NCBI GenBank assembly: GCA_963716125.1
Contig: OY970294.1
Location: 2,170,001 to 2,234,000, forward strand
Direction: 5' to 3'
DNA: 64,000 nucleotides
Origin: Acidiluteibacter sp963716125
GTDB taxonomy: Bacteria > Bacteroidota > Bacteroidia > Flavobacteriales_E > Vicingaceae
In this document: positions 54,848 through 64,000 of the stretch, piece by piece
Position numbering within the stretch: the first letter of the stretch is position 1
Layout: each line of letters opens with the position of its first letter
Notes under the pieces: model-generated
Database searches by the model: none
Seen by the model: the letters and a program-made list of their open reading frames with translations, nothing else
What the model was told of the DNA's origin: nothing
Position numbers and translations under genes: made by a program

Positions 54848-57214
54848 ATGAAACGAAAATTGATTATTTTTCTATGTTATTTATTTGCTAGTCAATTAGC
54901 TATAGCGCAAGATGAAAAACAAAAAACTTCAAAAACTAAATATACTCTAAGTGGCTTTGTGAAAGAAAAAGGTAGTGGTGAGCTTTTAGTTGGGACTAAT
55001 GTGTATATCGCTAATTTAAAGGTGGGAACAACCACCAATACTTATGGTTTTTACTCCATTACCCTAGAAGAAGATTCTATTGATGTAATTATTTCTTATG
55101 TGGGTTATCAAGCGAGGTATTTTAAAATTGATTTAAATGAAAATATTCAGTTAGATGTTGATATCGCTCCAAACAATAATCTACAAGAAGTTAATATAGT
55201 TGGAACTAGAGGGGAAGAAAAAATAAGTGAAAGCTCCCGTATGAGTGTTATTGAGATTCCAATCAATCAAATTAAGGATATTCCTGCTTTACTAGGTGAA
55301 AAAGATGTTTTAAAAGTAATTCAACTCATGCCTGGTGTACAATCAGGCAGCGAAGGAAATAGCGGTTTGTATGTGAGAGGTGGTGGACCAGATCAAAATT
55401 TAATCATTTTGGATGATGCTACGGTTTATAATGCATATCATCTTTTTGGGTTTTTCTCTTTGTTCAATGGAGATGCTTTAAAAAGTGTTGAACTAACTAA
55501 AGGCGGTTTTCCTGCTCGATATGGTGGTAGATTATCTTCTGTGTTGGAAATGAACATGAAAGAAGGTAATAAAGAGAAAATATCGGGAGAAGTTGGAGTA
55601 GGATTACTTTCTTCAAGGCTAACTGTAGAAGGTCCGCTCAAAAAAGATAAATCATCTTTTTTAATTTCAGGAAGAAGAACATATTTAGACATATTGGCTC
55701 GACCATTTATGCCAAAAGACGATAAGGTTGGTTACTTTTTTTATGATTTAAATGCAAAAGTAAATTATGATTTTGGAAATAAAAATAAAGTATACTTGAG
55801 TGGTTATTTTGGTAGAGATCAAGCAAGTTCAAAATTTGATAACGGTAAGGAAGTGTTTAAGTTATTTTGGGGAAATGCCACAGGAACAGCTAGGTGGAAT
55901 CATCTTTTTAATGAACAATTATTTGCAAATACTTCCTTTAGTGTGAGTAATTATAAATTTGCCATTGTCAATAAAAGTAAGTTTGGCGGTGATGACTTTG
56001 AATTGAAATACTCCTCTGGAATAAGAGATTTTGCTTTGAAATTTGACTTGGATTATCGTCCTACGCCAAAACATTATATTAGGGCAGGATTTATGTCTAC
56101 TTATCACCGATTTACACCAAGCGCAGTAGTTGTTAAGGATGAGTCAGTTGAAGAATTTAGAAATGATGTAAATGTTATAAAAGCAGTAGAAAGTGGTATT
56201 TATATTGAAGATGATTATAGGGTGACCAATCGATTAAAATTCAACTTAGGAATTCGACTTAGTCACTTTGTAAATGAAAACAAACAATATTTGAGACCTG
56301 AACCAAGATTTAGCGGACGCTATCTTTTATCTGAAGATTTATCCGTAAAAGCTTCATTTGCAAGTATGAATCAATACGTTCATTTATTAACTCAAACAGG
56401 AATAGGTTTGCCAACAGATTTGTGGGTTCCTACTACCAAAAGAGTGGCTCCTCAAAAATCAAATCAATTTGCCATAGGAGTGGCGAAAGATTTATCAAAT
56501 CCAAAAATAACTATTTCTTTAGAGGGATATTATAAAAAATCAGACAATATAATTGCTTACAAAGAAGGTGCTAGTTTTTTGGCAATCGGTGGCATAGATG
56601 GTTCAGAAGAAGTGGATTGGGAAAGTAATATCACTGCAGGACAAGGCTGGAGTTACGGTGTGGAATTATTACTTCAAAAGAAGATCGGCAGATTTTCAGG
56701 TTGGATAGGCTACACTTTATCTTACACGCAATTACAATTTGATTCGTTGAATTTTGGTAAAAAATATTGGGCGAGATATGATAGAAGACATGATGCATCT
56801 GTAGTTGCCATTTATAAACTGAAAGAAAATGTAGAGGAAGGCAAGAAAATAACTCTCTCTATGACATGGGTTTATGGAACTGGAAATGCGTTGACACTTC
56901 CAAGATCACAATATTTAGCTCAACCGCATACAGATGGTATAGGCAATGGAGGGTTTTTTAATCAAACTGTTAATGAATATGGTGCGATCAATGATTTTAG
57001 AATGGCTCCCTATCATCGACTTGATTTTGGAGCACAATTTCATAAACAACTAAAAAAAGGAGAGCGAACTTGGGAAATAAGTTTTTATAATTTATACAAT
57101 CGCAAAAATCCATTTTTTTATTATGTAAATACTGATAACTATGGAGAAAGAAAATTAAAGCAAGTTTCATTATTTCCAATTATTCCTTCCGTTTCCTACA
57201 CTTATAAATTTTAA
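54848..57214 (+). CDS. TonB-dependent outer-membrane receptor with CarboxypepD_reg-like domain
   Basis: 788 residues from the ATG 36 bp inside the longest frame, chosen because MKRKLIIFLCYLFASQLAIA is a clean signal peptide. Carboxypeptidase-regulatory-like domain (~32-115), plug with GLYVRGGGPDQNLIILDDA (~177-195), then a 22-strand barrel ending aromatic (SYTYKF). It should import a substrate not identifiable here. Coupled (1-bp gap) to a DUF4249 lipoprotein, a pairing common in Bacteroidota. Confidence 0.92.
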   Translation: MKRKLIIFLCYLFASQLAIAQDEKQKTSKTKYTLSGFVKEKGSGELLVGTNVYIANLKVGTTTNTYGFYSITLEEDSIDVIISYVGYQARYFKIDLNENIQLDVDIAPNNNLQEVNIVGTRGEEKISESSRMSVIEIPINQIKDIPALLGEKDVLKVIQLMPGVQSGSEGNSGLYVRGGGPDQNLIILDDATVYNAYHLFGFFSLFNGDALKSVELTKGGFPARYGGRLSSVLEMNMKEGNKEKISGEVGVGLLSSRLTVEGPLKKDKSSFLISGRRTYLDILARPFMPKDDKVGYFFYDLNAKVNYDFGNKNKVYLSGYFGRDQASSKFDNGKEVFKLFWGNATGTARWNHLFNEQLFANTSFSVSNYKFAIVNKSKFGGDDFELKYSSGIRDFALKFDLDYRPTPKHYIRAGFMSTYHRFTPSAVVVKDESVEEFRNDVNVIKAVESGIYIEDDYRVTNRLKFNLGIRLSHFVNENKQYLRPEPRFSGRYLLSEDLSVKASFASMNQYVHLLTQTGIGLPTDLWVPTTKRVAPQKSNQFAIGVAKDLSNPKITISLEGYYKKSDNIIAYKEGASFLAIGGIDGSEEVDWESNITAGQGWSYGVELLLQKKIGRFSGWIGYTLSYTQLQFDSLNFGKKYWARYDRRHDASVVAIYKLKENVEEGKKITLSMTWVYGTGNALTLPRSQYLAQPHTDGIGNGGFFNQTVNEYGAINDFRMAPYHRLDFGAQFHKQLKKGERTWEISFYNLYNRKNPFFYYVNTDNYGERKLKQVSLFPIIPSVSYTYKF

Positions 57215-57215
57215 G

Positions 57216-58064
57216 ATGAAAAAATTTAAAATCATATATATTGTTATAATAACCGTTCTATTTTCAATGGGTTGTGAAAAAGACGCCGATATTGATTTAC
57301 CAAAAACAGCACCTAAGTTGGTGGTCTATTCGTATATCAGTCCTACGGATACACTAATAGAAGTACAAATTACTAAATCTGTCCCATTTTTTGGGAATGT
57401 TGATTATAATGCTGAAAATAAACGAGTAACCGATGCTACAGTTGAGATCTCAGGCAACGGACAAGCCGCAATTTTACCCTATGATGCCAATAAGCAGTTA
57501 TATATTATTTCAAATGGAGTAAACATTACAATAGTAGCAGGGAAAACATATCAACTTAAAATTTCAGCACCTGGTGGATTTAGTTGTTCCGCATCTACAA
57601 CGGTTCCTGCTCAATCGCCTCAACAAATTTCCGTAAAAATAGACTCTACCGTTCGCAATAGAGATGGTTATAATGAAATGGAATACAAAATTACTTCCAT
57701 TTGGAAGGATATCGTTGGTATTGCAAATTACTATAACAATAATGTCCATATTTCTAATAGCAATGGTGGTGGCGGAGGCTTTTCAGCATGTTCGGCTATA
57801 TTTTCAGATGAAAATAAGGATGGTACAATTATTAATCAGAGTTGTGTATTTTCAACTTATATTGATCCTTTTAATCCTTCAGGAGGAGGCATTAAGGGAA
57901 GTCTGCTTTTATTGACGACAGATTATTCTTATTACAAATACCATGAATCCTTATCGAGGTATGAAGATGACAATCCCTTTGCACAGCCTGTTCAAGTTTT
58001 TACCAATATTGAAGGAGGTTTAGGGTGTTTTGGTTCGTTTTTAAGGGATGAAGTAAAGTTTTGA
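57216..58064 (+). CDS. DUF4249 lipoprotein partner of the TonB receptor
   Basis: 282 residues. Lipobox FSMGC (Cys20). The mature part begins PKLVVYSYISPTDTLIEVQI, the DUF4249 opening, with SVPFFG and TDATVEISG following. Probably a surface or periplasmic lipoprotein acting with the receptor encoded 1 bp upstream. Ends with GCFGSFLRDEVKF; the family usually ends this way. Confidence 0.88.
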   Translation: MKKFKIIYIVIITVLFSMGCEKDADIDLPKTAPKLVVYSYISPTDTLIEVQITKSVPFFGNVDYNAENKRVTDATVEISGNGQAAILPYDANKQLYIISNGVNITIVAGKTYQLKISAPGGFSCSASTTVPAQSPQQISVKIDSTVRNRDGYNEMEYKITSIWKDIVGIANYYNNNVHISNSNGGGGGFSACSAIFSDENKDGTIINQSCVFSTYIDPFNPSGGGIKGSLLLLTTDYSYYKYHESLSRYEDDNPFAQPVQVFTNIEGGLGCFGSFLRDEVKF

Positions 58065-58069
58065 TGGTG

Positions 58070-58258
58070 TTAATCTTGTTTTTTTAATTCATCCATATTC
58101 AATAGAGGCAAGGTGAGGTTTTTTAATTTAGTATCTGCAAGATGAACTGCTAACATACCTCTTGCACCTCCATCTGATATATTGAACCAATCCGAATCAT
58201 CAACAAGGACTGAAAATCTTCTTGGTCTGGTACCAAATAATTCAATAACTTCGTAAAA
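58070..58258 (-). pseudogene. 3' fragment of an unidentified gene
   Basis: An open stretch of about 62 codons without a start: ...FGTRPRRFSVLVDDSDWFN then ISDGGARGMLAVHLADTK then a Leu/Lys-rich end at 58070. It is bounded upstream by a TAG. The composition is that of a genuine protein tail. I do not recognise it. It lies between two intact plus-strand genes, so it is probably a deletion remnant. Confidence 0.4.
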
Positions 58259-58291
58259 CTATTGTACAAGCTAATAAAAAACATATAATAT

Positions 58292-60460
58292 ATGGAACGA
58301 GAAGACTCAAAAGCAGGAAAGTGCCCCATAATGCATGGAGGAAATACAAAAACCGAAACTTCAGTTACTAATTGGTGGCCCAATGCGTTAAATCTTGATA
58401 TTTTAAATCAACATGATACAAAAACAAACCCTTTAGGCAAAGACTTTAATTATCAGGAAGAATTAAAGAAACTAGATGTGGAAGCACTTAAAAAAGACCT
58501 TCACCATTTAATGACGGATAGTCAAGATTGGTGGCCTGCCGATTGGGGACATTATGGTGGTTTAATGATACGTTTGGCTTGGCATTCTGCTGGAACCTAT
58601 AGAATTTCTGATGGTCGTGGAGGCGGTGGTACAGGTAATCAGCGTTTTGCACCTCTAAATTCTTGGCCTGATAATGTGAGTTTAGATAAGGCAAGACGAT
58701 TGCTTTGGCCGATTAAGAAAAAATATGGAAACAAATTAAGCTGGGCAGATTTAATAATTCTGTCTGGAACTATTGCCTATGAAAGCATGGGCTTAAAGAC
58801 TTTTGGTTTTTCATTTGGTAGAGAAGATATCTGGCATCCCGAGAAAGATACGTATTGGGGTGCTGAAAAAGAATGGTTAGCACCTAGTGATGAGCGTTAT
58901 GAAGATATGGACGATCCATCGACTATGGAGAATCCATTGGCTGCCGTTCAAATGGGTTTAATTTATGTTAACCCAGAGGGTGTAAATAGCAAACCTGATC
59001 CTATGAAAACAGCAGCGCAAGTGCGTGAGACCTTTAAAAGGATGGCTATGAATGATGAGGAAACTGTAGCTTTAACCGCAGGAGGCCATACTGTTGGGAA
59101 AACGCATGGAAATGGTGATGCTAGTATTTTGGGTTCTGTACCTGAAGAATCTGAAATGGAAGGACAAGGTTTAGGATGGGCAAATCCAACCAAAACAGGA
59201 ATAGGTCGTGATACTGTTTCAAGTGGTTTAGAAGGAGCTTGGACGACTCATCCTACCAAGTGGGATAATGGGTTTTTTGAAATGTTGTTTAACCATGAAT
59301 GGGAATTGCGTAAAAGTCCTGCTGGAGCATGGCAGTGGGAGCCTACTCAAATAGATGATTCAGATAAACCTACCGATGTGGAAGATTTTTCTATCAAACA
59401 AAATCCGATGATGACGGATGCGGACATGGGAATGAAAGTAGATCCGATTTATAGAGAAATTTCCTTGAAATTTAAAAATGATTTTGATTTCTTCTCAGAT
59501 AGTTTTGCTCGTGCTTGGTTTAAGTTAACTCACAGAGATATGGGACCAAAAGCTCGATATTTTGGTCCTGATACCCCAAAAGTAGATTTGATTTGGCAAG
59601 ATCCTATTCCTAAAGGTAAACAGGATTATGATATTAATGCAGTTAAACAGAAGATAGCCGATTCAGGACTTGAAACTGCTGATATGGTTACAACTGCATG
59701 GGACAGTGCTAGAACCTATAGAGATTCAGATAAGAGAGGTGGAGCCAATGGTGCTCGTATTCGTTTAGCTCCACAAAATAGTTGGGAAGGCAATGAGCCC
59801 GAAAAATTATCAAAGGTATTGTCTGTATTGGACCTAATTGCCAAAGAATTTGGAATAAGCTTGGCAGATACTATTGTATTGGCAGGAAATGTTGGAGTAG
59901 AGCAAGCAGCTAAAAAAGCAGGATTAACTATTAAAGTACCGTTTGCTTCAGGACGTGGAGATGCTTCTGATGAAATGACAGATGCAGAATCGTTTGAACC
60001 ATTAGAACCTTTAGCTGATGGATACAGAAATTGGTCAAAAAAAGAATATACCGTTAGCCCTGAAGAAATGATGCTTAACCAAACTCAATTGTTGGGTTTA
60101 ACCGCTCCTGAAATGACTGTTTTAGTAGGAGGGATGCGTGTGATAGGAACTAATTTTGGCAATACAAAACATGGTGTTTTTACAGAAAATATAGGTGCTT
60201 TAACCAACGACTTTTTTGTAAATCTAACGGATATGGCGAATAAATGGAAGTCTACAAAAAATGGATTGTATGAAATTATTAATCGAAAAACTGGAGCAGT
60301 TAAATGGACTGCTAGCCGTATAGATTTAGTGTTTGGTTCCAATTCTATTTTACGTTCTTATTCAGAAGTATATGCACAAGACGATAACAAAGAAAAGTTT
60401 GTAAACGATTTTGTAGCGGCTTGGGTAAAAATAATGAATGCTGATCGATTTGATTTGTAA
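58292..60460 (+). CDS. katG: catalase-peroxidase KatG
   Basis: 722 residues, normal. Active site RLAWHSAGTYR (94-104; Arg94, Trp97 and His98) and the Trp-Tyr-Met crosslink tyrosine in YVNPEG (~227-232). Proximal haem ligand His266 lies in GGHTVGKTHG. The C-terminal duplicated domain (~420-722) lacks the haem ligands, as in all KatGs. It detoxifies hydrogen peroxide. No OxyR-type gene nearby. Confidence 0.96.
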   Translation: MEREDSKAGKCPIMHGGNTKTETSVTNWWPNALNLDILNQHDTKTNPLGKDFNYQEELKKLDVEALKKDLHHLMTDSQDWWPADWGHYGGLMIRLAWHSAGTYRISDGRGGGGTGNQRFAPLNSWPDNVSLDKARRLLWPIKKKYGNKLSWADLIILSGTIAYESMGLKTFGFSFGREDIWHPEKDTYWGAEKEWLAPSDERYEDMDDPSTMENPLAAVQMGLIYVNPEGVNSKPDPMKTAAQVRETFKRMAMNDEETVALTAGGHTVGKTHGNGDASILGSVPEESEMEGQGLGWANPTKTGIGRDTVSSGLEGAWTTHPTKWDNGFFEMLFNHEWELRKSPAGAWQWEPTQIDDSDKPTDVEDFSIKQNPMMTDADMGMKVDPIYREISLKFKNDFDFFSDSFARAWFKLTHRDMGPKARYFGPDTPKVDLIWQDPIPKGKQDYDINAVKQKIADSGLETADMVTTAWDSARTYRDSDKRGGANGARIRLAPQNSWEGNEPEKLSKVLSVLDLIAKEFGISLADTIVLAGNVGVEQAAKKAGLTIKVPFASGRGDASDEMTDAESFEPLEPLADGYRNWSKKEYTVSPEEMMLNQTQLLGLTAPEMTVLVGGMRVIGTNFGNTKHGVFTENIGALTNDFFVNLTDMANKWKSTKNGLYEIINRKTGAVKWTASRIDLVFGSNSILRSYSEVYAQDDNKEKFVNDFVAAWVKIMNADRFDL

Positions 60461-60900
60461 AGTATTATGCCTCACATATAAAGTAATTGTTTATTGTTTT
60501 TTTAGTTTCTTTGAAACAGAAAATACTATTTCAAATAGCTGAAATTTTGGAAATAGTTGTAATTGGAAATAGATGCAAAAGATTTGATTGATTCAAAAAC
60601 AAAAAATAATTATTAATTATAAATGATTAATGTAAAATTAATGAGAGAAAACATAGTAAAGAATAAGAGTTTTGATTTTGCAATTCAAGTGGTTAACACC
60701 TGCTAGTTTCTTTATGGAAATAAAAATGAATTTGTGATGTCAAAACAGTTATTACGTTTCGGAACAGCTGTAATTACCTAACTATTGAACAATTTGAAAG
60801 TTTAAACAATTTAGCCATTGAGCTCTTGAAATTACTTACAAGCATCATTAGATCAACAAAGAAATCGTTAACCATTAATAATTAGCTATTTACAATTATA
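60461..60900. other. intergenic, no gene seen
   Basis: 440 bp of very AT-rich DNA between katG and the type IIG gene. No frame over 40 codons, no strong hairpin and no island repeat. Confidence 0.5.
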
Positions 60901-63900
60901 ATGTTTTTTCAAAATTCAGTTCTCAAAAAACACTTAAACGGACAAGATGCGGAAACCGTTAAAGCTGCTTACCAAAAGTTTACAGCTTATTTCCACAATC
61001 CGGCTATTCAACAAAACATTAGAGAAGCCAAAGAAGAACAGTTTCAAGAAGGTTTTTTACGTGAATTATTTGTCAATATTTTAGGTTATACCTTAAATCC
61101 ACAGCCTAATTTTAATTTAACTACCGAACTAAAAAACGAAAAAGGAGCAAAAAAGTGTGATGGAGCAATTCTTGCACCAAGGGAACATTCGCCAAAAGGG
61201 TATGCACCAAGGGGACATGTCCCCTTGACGCTGGCGGTTATTGAACTAAAAGGAACTGACACCAAGGATTTAGATAAAATAAATGTTCAGGCTTTTAATT
61301 ACAAAAACAATCAATCAGATTGTGTGTATGTGATAACTTCCAATTTTGAGAAACTGCGTTTCTTTATCCATCATTCAGTTGAACACATAGATTTTAACCT
61401 TTTTACGCTATCAGAAACTGAATTTCAAGTATTATGGCTGTGTTTATCATCCGATAATTTATTGGGTGGTGTTCCACTAAAAGTAAAAGAGGAAAGTTTA
61501 CTTGAAGAGGAAAAAATTACCAAACATTTGTATAAAGATTATGCTGCTTTCAGAAATGATATGTGGCAAAATATGGTAAAAAACAATGCAGAAGGCGATA
61601 AGTTATTGCTATTTAAAAAGACACAAAAATTACTCGACCGGTATCTGTTTATCTTTTTTGCAGAAGATAGTGGTTTATTACCTCCCAATTCAATTTCTCG
61701 TATTGTAAAGCGTTGGGAAGTCTTAAAGGAAGAGGATGCTTACAAACCTTTATACGATATTTTTAAACAGTATTTTGGATACATAGATACAGGAAGAAAA
61801 GGTAAAAAATCGCCTGATGATATTTTTGCATACAATGGTGGCCTATTTCAGCCTGATGAAGTGTTAGATACAATTTTGTTGGATGATGAAATGTTGCATC
61901 CGCATGTAATAAAACTAACCAATTATGATTTTCAAAGTGAAGTAGATGTCAACATATTGGGACACATTTTTGAAAATTCTTTAAACGAAATTGAAAGTAT
62001 TACTGCTCAACTAGAAGGGCAGGAGATAGACAAAAGCAAATCTAAGCGGAAGAAAGACGGTGTTTTTTATACGCCAAAATACATTACCAAATACATTGTT
62101 GACAATACGGTTGGCAAACTCTGTGGAGAAAAGAAAGCCGAATTAGAAATTATTGATGAAGAATATGCCAAAGGTAGAAAGAATCGAAATAAGGACACCC
62201 TTAAAAAACTAGATGAAAATCTGCAAACCTATCGCAATTGGTTGTTAAATATTACCATTTGCGATCCTGCTTGTGGTTCAGGAGCATTTCTCAACCAAGC
62301 GTTGGAATTTTTAATGGTGGAACATGCTTTTATAGATGAATTAGAAACACAATTATTAGGCAATGCATTTGAATTTCCTGAAGTAGAAAATCACATATTG
62401 GAGAAAAACATTTATGGGGTTGACATTAACAATGAAAGTGTTGATATAGCCAGGCTCTCGTTGTGGTTGCGAACTGCACAAAGAGGCAGGAAACTGACTA
62501 GTTTAAATAACAATATAAAATGTGGCAATTCTTTAATTGACGACCCAAAAGTAGCAGGGGAGAAGGCATTTAACTGGCAAAAGGAGTTTCCAACAGTATT
62601 TCATGAAAAGGATAAAAAAGCATATCATATAACTACTGCTACACATGATAGCAGAACCTCACAACGAATGATTGATCATAAAGTTCGCTTGTTGAGAGAT
62701 AATGGTAAAAGACCTAAAGCCGAAGGAATATGGCTAGAAGAGGAAGATGAAATAAAAATAGCCCAAACAGTAGCCACAATTATTGAAGAAGATAAATTAA
62801 ATGTAATGGCATTTAATATTTGTGGAGACCACCTGCATTTATTGTTAGTATGCAACGAAGAGGAAGTAACTAAAATAGTAGGAAAAATAAAAGCAATAAC
62901 CGCCAAAATACACAATAGAGAAAAAGGCATAACAGTAAAAGTGCAAGAAGAGATTTCCACTTCGAAAAGGGGAGATGCCTCGCTTTCTACTTCGAAAGAA
63001 GGAACTGCCTCGCTTTCTTCCACGACAATAGGACCTGTCTCGGTTTCTTCTTCTACTACGACAAGGGGACATGTCCCCTTGGCAAAAGAAAAAGAAGAAA
63101 ACGAGAAAAACCCCTCGCCGGAAGAGCAGCAAGAGCAGACTTCCTCGAATAAAAAACCTTACGTTTCTCTGTGGACACAAAAATTTGGTTGTAAGGAAAT
63201 AACTACTGATGAACAATTGTGGAATACAGTAGCGTACATCCAAAACAACCGAAACAAACACGAACTAAATATTTCTAAAGAAATGCGGTTGATATTGGCA
63301 AACAATGCTTTTAATCAACCTTATGAGCATGCTTTTAGACAAGAATATGATGGTGGTTTTGATGTGGTGATTGGGAATCCGCCTTATGTTAGAAGTAGAG
63401 AATTATTTTCAGAAGAAGAAAAAAACTACTATTTAAAAACTTTTGAGACTATATCTTATCAGATAGATTTATATAAATTATTTATAGAAAAATCATGTTT
63501 TTTAATCAACAATAAAGGTAAACTATCTTTCATTACCCCATCTGTATTTTTAACAAATGATTATGATAAACCACTAAGGCAATTTATACTTGATAATTAC
63601 TCTCTTGAAATAATTGCAACAAGTAATAGCGATATTTTTGATGATGCTAGTGTTAAAACTGTGATTTTTTTAATTTCTCAATTTAAGCCTAAAAATGTAG
63701 TTACTTTATTTAAAATAGATAAAGCTCATTTTCATTCAGAAAAGACAATTCAACAATCCACATTTATCGAACAAGGTTATTTAATAAATGAAAAAATAAA
63801 TAATACTGCTATTCCGATAATTAATAGGATGAATAAATTTTCAAGAATAGGAGACTTTTTTGAAATAAAAAATGGAATAAAGGTTCGGAAGGAATTACTT

Positions 63901-64000
63901 TATAATAAAAATGAAGGGGAATTATTTAAGCCTTTTATTTTAGGTAAAAACGTTCAATTTTATCAAAATTCATATGATAATATATTTATCGATTATAAAA
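60901..64000 (+). CDS. type IIG restriction-modification enzyme (Eco57I-like) with embedded HUH domain, 3' end outside window
   Basis: More than 1033 residues, open to the window end. N-terminal nuclease: D87 with E115-L-K117 (VIELKGT) as a PD-(D/E)xK site. N6-adenine methyltransferase motif I DPACGSGAF (454-462) and motif IV NPPY (826-829). Between them, about residues 575-785, lies a HUH/RAYT-like domain: YHITTATH (575-582), GDHLHLLLV with H644 and H646, and a tyrosine helix VAYIQNNRNKHEL (Tyr779). After NPPY the target-recognition region has begun. It would both modify and cut one recognition site. Confidence 0.85.
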   Translation, partial: MFFQNSVLKKHLNGQDAETVKAAYQKFTAYFHNPAIQQNIREAKEEQFQEGFLRELFVNILGYTLNPQPNFNLTTELKNEKGAKKCDGAILAPREHSPKGYAPRGHVPLTLAVIELKGTDTKDLDKINVQAFNYKNNQSDCVYVITSNFEKLRFFIHHSVEHIDFNLFTLSETEFQVLWLCLSSDNLLGGVPLKVKEESLLEEEKITKHLYKDYAAFRNDMWQNMVKNNAEGDKLLLFKKTQKLLDRYLFIFFAEDSGLLPPNSISRIVKRWEVLKEEDAYKPLYDIFKQYFGYIDTGRKGKKSPDDIFAYNGGLFQPDEVLDTILLDDEMLHPHVIKLTNYDFQSEVDVNILGHIFENSLNEIESITAQLEGQEIDKSKSKRKKDGVFYTPKYITKYIVDNTVGKLCGEKKAELEIIDEEYAKGRKNRNKDTLKKLDENLQTYRNWLLNITICDPACGSGAFLNQALEFLMVEHAFIDELETQLLGNAFEFPEVENHILEKNIYGVDINNESVDIARLSLWLRTAQRGRKLTSLNNNIKCGNSLIDDPKVAGEKAFNWQKEFPTVFHEKDKKAYHITTATHDSRTSQRMIDHKVRLLRDNGKRPKAEGIWLEEEDEIKIAQTVATIIEEDKLNVMAFNICGDHLHLLLVCNEEEVTKIVGKIKAITAKIHNREKGITVKVQEEISTSKRGDASLSTSKEGTASLSSTTIGPVSVSSSTTTRGHVPLAKEKEENEKNPSPEEQQEQTSSNKKPYVSLWTQKFGCKEITTDEQLWNTVAYIQNNRNKHELNISKEMRLILANNAFNQPYEHAFRQEYDGGFDVVIGNPPYVRSRELFSEEEKNYYLKTFETISYQIDLYKLFIEKSCFLINNKGKLSFITPSVFLTNDYDKPLRQFILDNYSLEIIATSNSDIFDDASVKTVIFLISQFKPKNVVTLFKIDKAHFHSEKTIQQSTFIEQGYLINEKINNTAIPIINRMNKFSRIGDFFEIKNGIKVRKELLYNKNEGELFKPFILGKNVQFYQNSYDNIFIDYK
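61208..61227. repeat. REP-like palindrome inside the type IIG gene, copy 1
   Basis: CAAGGGGACATGTCCCCTTG, a perfect 20-bp palindrome. In frame it encodes PRGHVPL, part of an insertion between the catalytic Asp and the ExK motif of the nuclease domain. Confidence 0.9.
62958..63085 (+). repeat. degenerate in-frame repeat with REP-like palindrome copy 2
   Basis: Four units of about 30 bp: CTTCGAAAAGGGGAGATGCC..., CTTCGAAAGAAGGAACTGCC..., CACGACAATAGGACCTGTCT... and CTACTACGACAAGGGGACAT.... The last contains the same 20-bp palindrome (63062-63081) as copy 1. It encodes a Ser/Thr-rich linker in the HUH domain, between the HLH motif and the Tyr helix. Confidence 0.85.

Noticed and set aside
1..64000. 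tRNA or rRNA genes
   Set aside because: I saw no cloverleaf with a TTCRA arm and no rRNA-like conserved stretch; none could be supported by reading.

Overview
The window is AT-rich DNA from a member of the Bacteroidota. The evidence is the core gene order bamD - omega-like RNA polymerase subunit - coaBC - DUF4835 - recN - fabI, the TonB-dependent receptor followed by a DUF4249 lipoprotein, several lipoproteins with Bacteroidota-style lipoboxes, and TAnnTTTG -7 promoter boxes (some with an upstream TTG/TTTG box at 19 bp) in place of E. coli-type promoters. I cannot name the genus.

Layout. (1) 1-1.6 kb: two small cassette-like genes, each followed by a structured repeat. (2) 1.7-13.9 kb: ordinary chromosome, with a YhdH/AcuI-type oxidoreductase, a membrane glycosyltransferase, a YeiH-type transporter, a DEAD-box RNA helicase, acetyl-CoA synthetase, a cold-shock protein, DUF1801 and AHSA1-type proteins, a SRAP/HMCES protein and a SulP transporter. 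(3) 14.0-37.8 kb: a large accessory island. It holds an FBH1/UvrD-like helicase, a DUF4184 gene split by an IS3 element, a SIR2-HerA defence pair, an IS91-type element with its own tyrosine recombinase, a complete type II restriction-modification operon with controller gene, an IS481-like element, a run of small lipoprotein/secreted/membrane genes, and an AAA-ATPase plus TOPRIM pair. (4) 37.8-60.5 kb: chromosome again, with an alpha-oxoamine synthase (serine palmitoyltransferase type), bamD to fabI, a 1.5-kb tandem array of about 96-bp hairpin units, clpC, gyrA, a TPR protein, an S4-domain protein, an SdpI-like protein, a TonB receptor/DUF4249 pair and katG. (5) 60.9-64.0 kb: a type IIG restriction-modification gene running off the window, with a HUH (RAYT/Y1-transposase-like) domain embedded between its methyltransferase motifs.

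The main unexplained structure is the island's repeat family. Most small genes are separated by a 130-230 bp element that begins with an AAC-containing box just after the upstream gene, contains long palindromes whose two arms covary between copies, and ends either in a GGCGTTA / GCGTTGTAA box pairing with the start (attC-like) or in a conserved TAACTTTG promoter segment just before the next gene. I read this as an integron-like cassette array without an integrase in view (CALIN-like), in which some elements also carry a promoter for the next cassette. The defence systems appear to travel as cassettes in it. The repeats and their covariation are visible in the sequence; the integron interpretation is inference.
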